The position numbers and the translations under genes are program-made. Source: Osmia lignaria lignaria (lineage: Eukaryota; Arthropoda; Insecta; Hymenoptera; Megachilidae). From it: DNA of 64,000 nt. Within the stretch, counting starts at the first letter, position 1; every line of letters begins with the position of its first letter. Below are positions 1 to 11,264 of the stretch, in pieces. The notes beneath the pieces are model-generated. The model did no database searches. It worked only from the letters and a program-made list of their open reading frames with translations, and was not told where the DNA came from. The stretch covers positions 10,184,501-10,248,500 of the forward strand of contig NW_027478159.1 of assembly GCF_051020975.1 (NCBI RefSeq). The letters are read 5' to 3'.

Positions 1-318
1 AGATATATCTCAAGGGAAGGGTCCTGACGGACATATTCCGAGATATTTCTTCTTCTTGTTGTTCCTCTTCTGCACAGCTAAGCTGGAAGTGGCATTTGCA
101 GCTCGCAATAGTGCAGAGTTATCTCAAAGAAAGAGGCCACGGTGTTTCTGCACCTCTATTATGTTGGTGCAGCTTCGGAACTTTTAAATATCTTGATATA
201 TCTCGAGAACTACGCATCTGATCAAAAAATATCATAGAACATAAAAAGTAGGAAACTTAATTCTCTACAAAAAAGGTCTCTTAACGTTTTGCAATAGCTC
301 GCTTTGTTTCCGAGATAT
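1..318. repeat. 5' partial satellite monomer
   Basis: The window opens four bases into a monomer, so this copy is nearly complete. It carries the acatattccg and ttcctcttct variants in its first half and ctgcacctct with gtgcagcttc in its second half, a combination shared with the left-domain copies near 963 and 8045. Its 3' linker has aacgttttgcaatag. The array therefore continues to the left of the window. Confidence 0.95.
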
Positions 319-640
319 TTGCAGATTTATCTCAAGGGAAGGGTCCTGACGGACATATTTCGGGATATTTCTTCTTCTTGTTGTTCTTCTTCTGCACAGC
401 TAAACTGGAAGTGGCATTTCCAGCTCGCAATAGTGCAGAGTTATCCCAAAGGAAGGGGCCACGGTGTTTCTGTATCTCTATTATGTTGGTGCGGCTTCGG
501 AACTTTTAAATATCTCGATATATCTCGAAAACTACGCTTCTGATCAAAAAATATCATAGAACATAAATTGTAGGAAACATAATTCTCTACAAAAAAGGTC
601 TCTTAACAGTTTGCCATAGCTCGCTTCGTTTCCGAGATAT
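319..640. repeat. Left-domain monomer of the ctttgtttcc class
   Basis: It carries gctttgtttc in place of gcttcgtttc just upstream, plus ttcgggatat and caaaggaagg. The ctttgtttcc variant recurs only before the monomers at 4182, 7723 and 14806. It is an ordinary monomer; the T for C change only lengthens a meaningless TTG-initiated frame by five codons. Confidence 0.8.
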
Positions 641-1285
641 TTGCAGATATATCTCAAGGGAAGGGGCCTGACGGACATATTTCGAGATATTTCTTCTTCT
701 TGTTGTTCTTCTTCTGCACAGCTAAGCTGGAAGTGGCATTTACAGCTCGCAATAGTGCATAGTTATCTGAAAGAAAGGGGCCACGGTGTTTCTGTATCTC
801 TATTATGTTGATGCGGCTTCGGAACTTTTAAATATCTTGATATATCTCGAGAACTACGCATCTGATCAAAAAATATCATACAAGATAAAAAGTAGGAAAC
901 TTAATTCTCTACAAAAAAGGTTTCTTAACATTTTCCCATAGCTGGCATCGTTTCCCAGATATTTGCAGATTTATCTCAAGGGAAGGGGCCTGACGGACAT
1001 ATTCCGAGATATTTCTTCTTCTTGTTGTTCCTCTTCTGCACAGCTAAGCTGGAAGTGGCATTTGCAGCTCGCAATAGTGCAGAGTTATCTCAAAGAAAGA
1101 GGCCACGGTGTTTCTGCACCTCTATTATGTTGGTGCGGCTTCGGAACTTTTAAATATCTTGATATATCTCGAGAACTACGCATCTGATCAAAAAATATCA
1201 TAGAACATGAAAAGTAGGAAACTTAATTCTCTACAAAAAAGGTCTCTTAACATTTTGCCATAGCTCGCTTCGTTTCCGAGATATT

Positions 1286-1312
1286 TGCAGATTTATCTCA
1301 AGGGAAGGGGCC
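1286..1312. repeat. Internal 27-bp duplication, copy 1 (example monomer)
   Basis: This 27-bp stretch begins tgcagattta and ends gaaggggcc. It matches the stretch 114 bp downstream at 24 of 27 positions. The pair recurs in every monomer and suggests that the 322-bp unit arose in part from duplication of a shorter element. Confidence 0.8.
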
Positions 1313-1333
1313 TGACGGACATATTTCGAGATA

Positions 1334-1359
1334 TTTCTTCTTCTTGTTGTTCTTCTTCT
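1334..1359. repeat. TTC/TTG pyrimidine-rich tract (example monomer)
   Basis: The tract has 26 nt with only two purines (both G) on the plus strand, built from TTC trinucleotides interrupted by two TTG. It is present in every monomer, so the array carries roughly 200 regularly spaced oligopyrimidine blocks, all on the same strand. One copy (around 35781-35810) has a TTG changed to TTC; a left-domain class has ttattcttg here. Confidence 0.85.
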
Positions 1360-1368
1360 GCACAGCTA

Positions 1369-1391
1369 AGCTGGAAGTGGCATTTGCAGCT
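1369..1391. repeat. Imperfect inverted repeat, 8-bp arms, 7-nt spacer
   Basis: The arms are AGCTGGAA and TTGCAGCT around gtggcat. Seven of eight pairs match; the sixth is G opposite G. The other major monomer class reads AACTGGAA and TTCCAGCT, which repairs that pair but breaks the second one (A opposite C). Several left-domain copies read ttccaact and lose one more pair. It could form a small cruciform or RNA hairpin, or be a palindromic protein site; neither is shown. Confidence 0.7.
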
Positions 1392-1399
1392 CGCAATAG

Positions 1400-1426
1400 T
1401 GCAGAGTTATCTCAAAGAAAGGGGCC
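1400..1426. repeat. Internal 27-bp duplication, copy 2 (example monomer)
   Basis: This stretch begins tgcagagtta and ends gaaaggggcc. It differs from copy 1 at three positions (T/G, G/A, G/A). The offset of 114 bp is a multiple of three, so both copies read in the same frame on either strand. Outside these 27 bp the two regions are no longer clearly alignable by eye. Confidence 0.8.
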
Positions 1427-1511
1427 ACGGTGTTTCTGTATCTCTATTATGTTGGTGCGGCTTCGGAACTTTTAAATATCTTGATATATCTCGAGAACTA
1501 CTCATCTGATC

Positions 1512-1562
1512 AAAAAATATCATAGAACATAAAAAGTAGGAATCTTAATTCTCTACAAAAAA
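1512..1562. other. Cluster of three A-tracts in the linker (example)
   Basis: A6 at 1512-1517, A5 at 1531-1535 and A6 at 1557-1562 start 19 and 26 bp apart, the first spacing close to two helical turns. Such spacing can give intrinsic curvature, a common satellite property. A second linker class replaces the middle tract by aaattg and also has acataattc instead of acttaattc, so the two changes travel together. Confidence 0.5.
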
Positions 1563-3538
1563 GGTCTCTTAACGTTTTGCAATAGCTCGCTTCGTTTCCG
1601 AGATATTTGCAGATTTATCTCAAGGGAAGGGTCCTGACGGACATATTTCGAGATATTTCTTCTTCTTGTTGTTCTTCTTCTGCACAGCTAAACTGGAAGT
1701 GGCATTTCCAACTCGCAATAGTGCAGAGTTATCTCAAAGAAAGGGGCCACGGTGTTTCTGTATCTCTATTATGTTAGTGCGGCTTCGGAACTTTTAAATA
1801 TCTTGATATATCTCGAGAACTACGCATCTGGTCAAAAAATATCATAGAACATAAAAAGTAGGAATCCTAATTTTCTACAAAAAAGGTCTCTTAACATTTT
1901 GCCATAGCTCGCTTCGTTTCCGAGATATTTGCAGATTTATCTCAAGGGAAGGGGCCTGACGGACATATTTCGAGATATTTCTTCTTCTTGTTGTTCTTCT
2001 TCTGCACAGCTAAGCTGGAAGTGGCATTTGCAGCTCGCAGTAGTGCAGAGTTATCTCAAAGAAAGGGGCCACGGTGTTTCTGTATCTCTATTATGTTGGT
2101 GCGGCTTCGGAACTTTTAAATATCTTAATATATCTCGAGAACTACGCATCTGATCAAAAAATATCATAGAACATAAAAAGTAGGAAACTTAATTCTCTAC
2201 AAAAAAGGTCTCTTAACATTTTGCCATAGCTCGCTTCGTTTCCGAGATATTTGCAGATTTATCTCAAGGGAAGGGGCCTGAGGGACATATTTCGAGATAT
2301 TTCTTCTTCTTGTTGTTCTTCTTCTGCACAGCTAAGCTGGAAGTGGCATTTGCAGCTCGCAATAGTGCAGAGTTACCCTAAAGAAAGGGGCCACGGTGTT
2401 TCTGTATCTCTATTATGTTGGTGCCGCTTCGGAACTTTTAAATATCTGGATATATCTCGAGAACTACGCATCTGATCAAAAAATATCATAGAACATAAAA
2501 AGTAGGAAACTTAATTCTCTACAAAAAAGGTCTCTTAACATTTTGCCATAGCTCGCTTCGTTTCCGAGATATTTGCAGATTTATCTCAAGGGAAGGGGCC
2601 TGACGGACATATTTCGAGATATTTCTTCTTCTTGTTGTTCTTCTTCTGCACAGCTAAGCTGGAAGTGGCATTTGCAGCTCGCAATAGTGCAGAGTTATCT
2701 CAAAGAAAGGGGCCACGGTGTTTCTGTATCTCTATTATGTTGGTGCGGCTTCGGAACTTTTAAATATCTTGATATATCTCGAGAACTACTCATCTGATCA
2801 AAAAATATCAGAGAACGTAAATTGTAGGAAACATAATTCTCTACAAAAAAGGTCTCTTAAGATTTTGGGATAGCTCGCTTCGTTTCCGAGATATTTGCAG
2901 ATTTATCTCAAGGGAAGGGGCCTGACGGACATATTTCGAGATATTTCTTCTTCTTGTTGTTCTTCTTCTGCACAGCTAAGCTGGAAGTGGCATTTGCAGC
3001 TCGCAATAGTGCAGAGTTATCTCAAAGAAAGGGGCCACGGTGTTTCTGTATCTCTATTATGTTGGTGCGGCTTCGGAACTTTTAAATATCTTGATATATC
3101 TCGAGAACTACTCATCTGATCAAAAAATATCATAGAACATAAAAAGTAGGAAACTTAATTCTCTACAAAAAAGGTCTCTTAACGTTTTGCAATAGCTCGC
3201 TTCGTTTCCGAGATATTTGCAGATTTATCTCAAGGGAAGGGTCCTGACGGACATATTTCGAGATATTTCTTCTTCTTGTTGTTCTTCTTCTGCACAGCTA
3301 AACTGGAAGTGGCATTTCCAACTCGCAATAGTGCAGAGTTATCCCAAAGAAAGGGGCCACGATGTTTCTGTATCTTTATTATGTTGGTGCGGCTTCGGAA
3401 CTTTTAAATATCTCGATATATCTCGAAAACTACGCATCTGATCAAAAAATATCATAGAACATAAAAAGTAGGAAACTTAATTCTCTACAAAAAAGGTCTC
3501 TTAACATTTTCCCATAGCTGGCATCGTTTCCGAGATAT

Positions 3539-3859
3539 TTGCAGATTTAACTCAAGGGAAGGGGCCTGACGACATATTCCGAGATATTTCTTCTTCTTGT
3601 TGTTCCTCTTCTGCACAGCTAAGCTGGAAGTGGCATTTGCAGCTCGCAATAGTGCAGAGTTATCTCAAAGAAAGGGGCCACGGTGTTTCTGTATCTCTAT
3701 TATGTTGGTGCGGCTTCGGAACTTTTAAATATCTTAATATATCTCGAGAACTACGCATCTGATCAAAAAATATCATAGAACATAAAAAGTAGGAAACTTA
3801 ATTCTCTACAAAAAAGGTCTCTTAACATTTTGCCATAGCTCGCTTCGTTTCCGAGATAT
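3539..3859. repeat. 321-bp monomer (1-bp deletion), copy 1
   Basis: It reads cctgacgacatattccg where most copies read cctgacggacatatttcg, losing one G. It also carries ttcctcttct and is preceded by the cccatagctg gcatcg linker. It follows a ccacgatgtt-class monomer (3217), a pairing repeated at 10943/11265 and 15772/16094. Confidence 0.95.
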
Positions 3860-4181
3860 TTGCAGATTTATCTCAAGGGAAGGGGCCTGAGGGACATATT
3901 TCGAGATATTTCTTCTTCTTGTTGTTCTTCTTCTGCACAGCTAAGCTGGAAGTGGCATTTGCAGGTCGCAATAGTGCAGAGTTATCTCAAAGAAAGGGGC
4001 CACGGTGTTTCTGTATCTCTATTATGTTGGTGCGGCTTCGGAACTTTTAAATATCTCGATATATCTCGAAAACTACGCTTCTGATCAAAAAATATCATAG
4101 AACATAAATTGTAGGAAACATAATTCTCTACAAAAAAGGTCTCTTAACATTTTGCCATAGCTCGCTTTGTTTCCGATATAT

Positions 4182-5147
4182 TTGCAGATATATCTCAAGG
4201 GAAGGGGCCCGACGGACATATTTCGAGATATTTCTTCTTCTTGTTGTTCTTCTTCTGCACAGCTAAGCTGGAAGTGGCATTTGCAGCTCGCAATAGTGCA
4301 GAGTTATCTCAAAGAAAGAGGCCACGGTGTTTCTGCACCTCTATTATGTTGGTGCAGCTTCGGAACTTTTAAATATCTTGATATATCTCGAGAACTACGC
4401 ATCTGATCAAAAAATATCATACAACATAAAAAGTAGGAAACTTAATTGTCTACAAATAAGGTCTCTTAACATTTTGGCATAGCTCGCTTCGTTTCCGAGA
4501 TATTTGCAGATTTATCTCAAGGGAAGGGGCCTGACGGACATATTTCGAGATATTTCTTCTTCTTGTTGTTCTTCTTCTGCACAGCTAAGCTGGAAGTGGC
4601 ATTTGCAGCTCGCAATAGTGCAGAGTTATCGCAAAGAAAGGGGCCACGGTGTTTCTGTATCTCTATTATGTTGGTGCGGCTTCGGAAATTTTAAATATCT
4701 TGATATATCTCGAGAACTACGCATCTGATCAAAAAATATCATAGAACATAAATTGTAGGGAACATAATTCTCTACAAAAAAGGTCTCTTAACATTTTGCC
4801 ATAGCTCGCTTCGTTTCCGAGATATTTGCAGATTTATCTCAAGGGAAGGGTCCTGACGGACATATTTCGAGATATTTCTTCTTCTTGTTGTTCTTCTTCT
4901 GCACAGCTAAACTGGAAGTGGCATTTCCAGCTCGCAATAGTGCAGAGTTATCCCAAAGAAAGGGGCCACGATGTTTCTGTATCTCTATTATGTTGGTGCG
5001 GCTTCGGAACTTTTAAATATCTCGATATATCTCGTAAACTACGCTTCTGATCAAAAAATATCAGAGAACGTAAATTGTAGGAAACATAATTCTCTACAAA
5101 AAAGGTCTCTTAAGATTTTGCCATAGCTCGCTTCGTTTCCGAGATAT
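4182..5147. repeat. Three-monomer block with fused first unit
   Basis: The first monomer has the ggcccgacgg 5' end of the 7723 type joined to the ctgcacctct/gtgcagcttc 3' end of the 8045 type. The second (4504) and third (4826, ccacgatgtt) are separate. The related block at 7723-8688 keeps the first two separate and fuses the last two. The blocks lie 11 monomers apart (3541 bp, one of them 321 bp). Confidence 0.75.
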
Positions 5148-5469
5148 TTGCAGATTTATCTCAAGGGAAGGGGCCTGACGGACATATTTCGAGATATTTC
5201 TTCTTCTTGTTGTTCTTCTTCTGCACAGCTAAGCTGGAAGTGGCATTTGCAGCTCGCAATAGTGCAGAGTTATCTCAAAGAAAGGGGCCACGGTGTTTCT
5301 GTATCTCTATTATGTTGGTGCGGCTTCGGAACTTTTAAATATCTTGATATATCTCGAGAACTACGCATCTGATCAAAAAATATCATAGAACGTAAAAAGT
5401 AGGAAACTTAATTCTCTACAAAAAAGGTCTCTTAACATTTTGCCATAGCTCGCTTCGTTTCCGAGATAT

Positions 5470-6113
5470 TTGCAGATTTATCTCAAGGGAAGGGGCCTGA
5501 CGGACATATTTCGAGATATTTCTTCTTCTTGTTGTTCTTCTTCTGCACAGCTAAGCTGGAAGTGGCATTTGCAGCGCGCAATAGTGCAGAGTTATCTCAA
5601 AGAAAGGGGCCACGGTGTTTCTGTATCTCTATTATGTTAGTGCGGCTTCGGAACTTTTAAATATCTTGATATATCTCGAGAACTACGCATCTGGTCAAAA
5701 AATATCATAGAACATAAAAAGTAGGAATCCTAATTTTCTACAAAAAAGGTCTCTTAACATTTTGCCGTAGCTCGCTTCGTTTCCGAGATATTTGCAGATT
5801 TATCTCAAGGGAAGGGGCCTGACGGACATATTTCCAGATATTTCTTCTTCTTGTTGTTCTTCTTCTGCACAGCTAAGCTGGAAGTGGCATTTGCAGCTCG
5901 CAATAGTGCAGAGTTATCTCAAAGAAAGGGGCCACGGTGTTTCTGTATCTCTATTATGTTGGTGCGGCTTCGGAACTTTTAAATATCTCGATATATCTCG
6001 AAAACTACGCTTCTGATCAAAAAATATCAGAGAACGTAAATTGTAGGAAACATAATTCTCTGCAAAAAAGGTCTCTTAAGATTTTGCCATAGCTCGCTTC
6101 GTTTCCGAGATAT
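5470..6113. repeat. Two-monomer block, copy 1
   Basis: The pair consists of a cagcgcgcaa monomer with atgttagtgc, atctggtcaa and attttctac, followed by a tatttccaga monomer ending in ctctgcaaaa. The same pair recurs at 9655-10298, 13 monomers away. Confidence 0.8.
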
Positions 6114-6434
6114 TTGCAGATTTATCTCAAGGGAAGGGGCCTGACGACATATTCCGAGATATTTCTTCTTCTTGTTGTTCCTCTTCTGCACAGCTAAGCT
6201 GGAAGTGGCATTTGCAGCTCGCAATAGTGCAGAGTTATCTCAAAGAAAGGGGCCACGGTGTTTCTGTATCTCTATTATGTTGGTGCGGCTTCGGAACTTT
6301 TAAATATCTTAATATATCTCGAGAACTACGCATCTGATCAAAAAATATCATAGAACATAAAAAGTAGGAAACTTAATTCTCTACAAAAAAGGTCTCTTAA
6401 CATTTTGCCATAGCTCGCTTCGTTTCCGAGATAT
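6114..6434. repeat. 321-bp monomer (1-bp deletion), copy 2
   Basis: It has the same gacgacatat deletion with the linked acatattccg and ttcctcttct variants and the cttaatatat variant. Unlike the other copies it follows a tatttccaga-class monomer and an aagattttgccatag linker. It begins a four-monomer block repeated at 11265. Confidence 0.95.
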
Positions 6435-7400
6435 TTGCAGATTTATCTCAAGGGAAGGGGCCTGAGGGACATATTTCGAGATATTTCTTCTTCTTGTTGT
6501 TCTTCTTCTGCACAGCTAAGCTGGAAGTGGCATTTGCAGCTCGCAATAGTGCAGAGTTACCCTAAAGAAAGGGGCCACGGTGTTTCTGTATCTCTATTAT
6601 GTTGGTGCCGCTTCGGAACTTTTAAATATCTGGATATATCTCGAGAACTACGCATCTGATCAAAAAATATCATAGAACATAAAAAGTAGGAAACTTAATT
6701 CTCTACAAAAAAGGTCTCTTAACATTTTGCCATAGCTCGCTTCGTTTCCGAGATATTTGCAGATTTATCTCAAGGGAAGGGGCCTGACGGACATATTTCG
6801 AGATATTTCTTCTTCTTGTTGTTCTTCTTCTGCACAGCTAAGCTGGAAGTGGCATTTGCAGCTCGCAATAGTGCAGAGTTATCTCAAAGGAAGGGGCCAC
6901 GGTGTTTCTGTATCTCTATTATGTTGGTGCGGCTTCGGAACTTTTAAATATCTTGATATATCTCGAGAACTACTCATCTGATCAAAAAATATCAGAGAAC
7001 GTAAATTGTAGGAAACATAATTCTCTACAAAAAAGGTCTCTTAAGATTTTGGGATAGCTCGCTTCGTTTCCGAGATATTTGCAGATTTATCTCAAGGGAA
7101 GGGGCCTGACGGACATATTTCGAGATATTTCTTCTTCTTGTTGTTCTTCTTCTGCACAGCTAAGCTGGAAGTGGCAGTTGCAGCTCGCAGTAGTGCAGAG
7201 TTATCTCAAAGAAAGGGGCCACGGTGTTTCTGTATCTCTATTATGTTGGTGCGGCTTCGGAACTTTTAAATATCTTGATATATCTCGAGAACTACGCATC
7301 TGATCAAAAAATATCATAGAACATAAAAAGTAGGAAACTTAATTCTCTACAAAAAAGGTCTCTTAACATTTTGCCATAGCTCGCTTCGTTTCCGAGATAT
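6114..7400. repeat. Four-monomer block, copy 1 (16-monomer offset)
   Basis: The order is a 321-bp monomer, a gagggacata/gtgccgcttc monomer, a ctactcatct monomer ending in attttgggatag, and a cgcagtagtg monomer. The same order recurs at 11265-12551, 5151 bp (16 monomers, one of them short) downstream. Confidence 0.8.
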
Positions 7401-7722
7401 TTGCAGATTTATCTCAAGGGAAGGGGCCTGACGGACATATTTCGAGATATTTCTTCTTCTTGTTGTTCTTCTTCTGCACAGCTAAGCTGGAAGTGGCATT
7501 TGCAGGTCGCAATAGTGCAGAGTTATCTCAAAGGAAGGGGCCACGGTGTTTCTGTATCTCTGTTATGTTGGTGCGGCTTCGGAACTTTTAAATATCTCGA
7601 TATATCTCGAAAACTACGCTTCTGATCAAAAAATATCATAGAACATAAATTGTAGGAAACATAATTCTCTACAAAAAAGGTCTCTTAACATTTTGCCATA
7701 GCTCGCTTTGTTTCCGAGATAT

Positions 7723-8688
7723 TTGCAGATATATCTCAAGGGAAGGGGCCCGACGGACATATTTCGGGATATTTCTTCTTCTTGTTGTTCTTCTTCTGCA
7801 CAGCTAAGCTGGAAGTGGCATTTACAGCTCGCAATAGTGCAGAGTTATCTCAAAGAAAGGGGCCACGGTGTTTCTGTATCTCTATTATGTTGGTGCGGCT
7901 TCGGAACTTTTAAATATCTTGATATATCTCGAGAACTACGCATCTGATCAAAAAATATCATAGAAGATAAAAAGTAGGAAACTTAATCCTCTACAAAAAA
8001 GGTTTCTTAACATTTTCCCATAGCTGGCATCGTTTCCGAGATATTTGCAGATTTATCTCAAGGGAAGGGGCCTGACGGACATATTCCGAGATATTTCTTC
8101 TTCTTGTTGTTCCTCTTCTGCACAGCTAAGCTGGAAGTGGCATTTGCAGCTCGCAATAGTGCAGAGTTATCTCAAAGAAAGAGGCCACGGTGTTTCTGCA
8201 CCTCTATTATGTTGGTGCAGCTTCGGAACTTTTAAATATCTTGATATATCTCGAGAACTACGCATCTGATCAAAAAATATCATACAACATAAAAAGTAGG
8301 AAACTTAATTGTCTACAAATAAGGTCTCTTAACATTTTGGCATAGCTCGCTTCGTTTCCGAGATATTTGCAGATTTATCTCAAGGGAAGGGGCCTGACGG
8401 ACATATTTCGAGATATTTCTTCTTCTTGTTGTTCTTCTTCTGCACAGCTAAGCTGGAAGTGGCATTTGCAGCTCGCAATAGTGCAGAGTTATCCCAAAGA
8501 AAGGGGCCACGATGTTTCTGTATCTCTATTATGTTGGTGCGGCTTCGGAACTTTTAAATATCTCGATATATCTCGTAAACTACGCTTCTGATCAAAAAAT
8601 ATCAGAGAACGTAAATTGTAGGAAACATAATTCTCTACAAAAAAGGTCTCTTAAGATTTTGCCATAGCTCGCTTCGTTTCCGAGATAT
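7723..8688. repeat. Three-monomer block with fused last unit
   Basis: The monomers at 7723 (ggcccgacgg) and 8045 (ctgcacctct) are complete. The monomer at 8367 starts with the attttggcatag linker seen before 4504 and ends with ccacgatgtt and ctcgtaaact as in 4826. It is therefore a fusion of the 4504 and 4826 types. Confidence 0.75.
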
Positions 8689-9654
8689 TTGCAGATTTAT
8701 CTCAAGGGAAGGGGCCTGACGGACATATTTCGAGATATTTCTTCTTCTTGTTGTTCTTCTTCTGCACAGCTAAGCTGGAAGTGGCATTTGCAGCTCGCAA
8801 TAGTGCAGAGTTATCTCAAAGAAAGGGGCCACGGTGTTTCTGTATCTCTATTATGTTGGTGCGGCTTCGGAACTTTTAAATATCTTGATATATCTCGAGA
8901 ACTACGCATCTGATCAAAAAATATCGTAGAACATAAAAAGTAGGAAACTTAATTCTCTACAAATAAGGTCTCTTAACATTTTGCCATAGCTCGCTTGGTT
9001 TCCGAGATATTTGCAGATTTATCTCAAGGGAAGGGGCCTGAGGGACATATTTCGAGATATTTCTTCTTCTTGTTGTTCTTCTTCTGCACAGCTAAGCTGG
9101 AAGTGGCATTTGCAGGTCGCAATAGTGCAGAGTTATCTCAAAGAAAGGGGCCACGGTGATTCTGTATCTCTATTATGTTGGTGCGGCTTCGGAACTTTTA
9201 AATATCTCGATATATCTCGAAAACTACGCTTCTGATCAAAAAATATCAGAGAACGTAAATTGTAGGAAACATAATTCTCTACAAAAAAGGTCTCTTAACA
9301 TTTTGCCATAGCTCGCTTCGTTTCCGAGATATTTGCAGATTTATCTCAAGGGAAGGGGCCTGACGGACATATTTCGAGATATTTCTTCTTCTTGTTGTTC
9401 TTCTTCTGCACAGCTAAGCTGGAAGTGGCATTTGCAGCTCGCAGTAGTGCAGAGTTATCTCAAAGAAAGGGGCCACGGTGTTTCTGTATCTCTATTATGT
9501 TGGTGCGGCTTCGGAACTTTTAAATATCTTGCTATATCTCGAGAACTACGCATCTGATCAAAAAATATCATAGAACATAAAAAGTAGGAAACTTAATTCT
9601 CTACAAAAAAGGTCTCTTAACATTTTGCCATACCTCGCTTCGTTTCCGAGATAT

Positions 9655-10298
9655 TTGCAGATTTATCTCAAGGGAAGGGGCCTGACGGACATATTTCGAG
9701 ATATTTCTTCTTCTTGTTGTTCTTCTTCTGCACAGCTAAGCTGGAAGTGGCATTTGCAGCGCGCAATAGTGCAGAGTTATCTCAAAGAAAGGGGCCACGG
9801 TGTTTCTGTATCTCTATTATGTTAGTGCGGCTTCGGAACTTTTAAATATCTTGATATATCTCGAGAACTACGCATCTGGTCAAAAAATATCATAGAACAT
9901 AAAAAGTAGGAATCCTAATTTTCTACAAAAAAGGTCTCTTAACATTTTGCCGTAGCTCGCTTCGTTTCCGAGATATTTGCAGATTGATCTCAAGGGAAGG
10001 GGCCTGACGGACATATTTCCAGATATTTCTTCTTCTTGTTGTTCTTCTTCTGCACAGCTAAGCTGGAAGTGGCATTTGCAGCTCGCAATAGTGCAGAGTT
10101 ATCTCAAAGAAAGGGGCCACGGTGTTTCTGTATCTCTATTATGTTGGTGCGGCTTCGGAACTTTTAAATATCTTGATATATCTCGAAAACTACGCTTCTG
10201 ATCAAAAAATATCGGAGAACGTAAATTGTAGGAAACATAATTCTCTGCAAAAAAGGTCTCTTAAGATTTTGCCATAGCTCGCTTCGTTTCCGAGATAT
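9655..10298. repeat. Two-monomer block, copy 2
   Basis: It repeats the pair at 5470-6113, including atgttagtgc, atctggtcaa, ttgccgtagc and ctctgcaaaa. Private changes are gattgatctc and atcggagaac. Confidence 0.8.
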
Positions 10299-11264
10299 TT
10301 GCAGATTTATCTCAAGGGAAGGGGCCTGACGGACATATTTCGAGATATTTCTTCTTCTTGTTGTTCTTCTTCTGCACAGCTAAGCTGGAAGTGGCATTTG
10401 CAGCTCGCAGTAGTGCAGAGTTATCTCAAAGAAAGGGGCCACGGTGTTTCTGTATCTCTATTATGTTGGTGCGGCTTCGGAACTTTTAAATATCTTGATA
10501 TATCTCGAGAACTACGCATCTGATCAAAAAATATCATAGAACATGAAAAGTAGGAAACTTAATTCTCTACAAAAAAGGTCTCTTAACATTTTGCCATAGC
10601 TCGCTTCGTTTCCGAGATATTTGCAGATTTATCTCAAGGGAAGGGGCCTGACGGACATATTTCGAGATATTTCTTTTTCTTGTTGTTCTTCTTCTGCACA
10701 GCTAAGCTGGAAGTGGCATTTGCAGCTCGCAATAGTGCAGAGTTATCTCAAAGAAAGGGGCCACGGTGTTTCTGTATCTCTATTATGTTGGTGCGACTTC
10801 GGAACTTTTAAATATCTTGATATATCTCGAGAACTACTCATCTGATCAAAAAATATCATAGAACATAAAAAGTAGGAAACTTAATTCTCTACAAAAAAGG
10901 TCTCTTAACGTTTTGCAATAGCTCGCTTCGTTTCCGAGATATTTGCAGATTTATCTCAAGGGAAGGGTCCTGACGGACATATTTCGAGATATTTCTTCTT
11001 CTTGTTGTTCTTCTTCTGCACAGCTAAACTGGAAGTGGCATTTCCAACTCGCAATAGTGCAGAGTTATCCCAAAGAAAGGGGCCACGATGTTTCTGTATC
11101 TTTATTATGTTGGTGCGGCTTCGGAACTTTTAAATATCTCGATATATCTCGAAAACTACGCATCTGATCAAAAAATATCATAGAACATAAAAAGTAGGAA
11201 ACTTAATTCTCTACAAAAAAGGTCTCTTAACATTTTCCCATAGCTGGCATCGTTTCCGAGATAT

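Larger units (their letters stand above)
1277..1493. repeat. CGAGATAT / ATATCTCG inverted motifs (example)
   Basis: CGAGATAT occurs at 1277-1284 and 1327-1334, and its reverse complement ATATCTCG at 1486-1493, next to the palindrome TCTCGAGA (1489-1496). The motifs recur in each monomer, although several classes change the last one to ctcgaaaac, ctcgtaaac or gtcgagaac. They give each monomer partial dyad symmetry at its ends. Confidence 0.65.
1285..1606. repeat. Reference satellite monomer with internal anatomy
   Basis: This monomer is used as a worked example. In order it holds the first copy of an internal duplication (1286-1312), a cgagatattt motif (1327-1336), a pyrimidine tract (1334-1359), an imperfect inverted repeat (1369-1391), the second copy of the duplication (1400-1426), a TCTCGAGA palindrome (1489-1496), TGATCA (1507-1512) and three A-tracts (1512-1517, 1531-1535, 1557-1562). 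Hand count gives 60 C and 65 G in 322 bp (38.8% G+C) and 11 CpG. It differs from most copies by ctactcatct instead of ctacgcatct and by gtaggaatct instead of gtaggaaact. Confidence 0.9.

Noticed and set aside
1297..1312. G-quadruplex at the caagggaagggg element
   Set aside because: Only two runs of G lie together (ggg and gggg), and the second copy of the element has only one long run. Four runs are needed for an intramolecular quadruplex.
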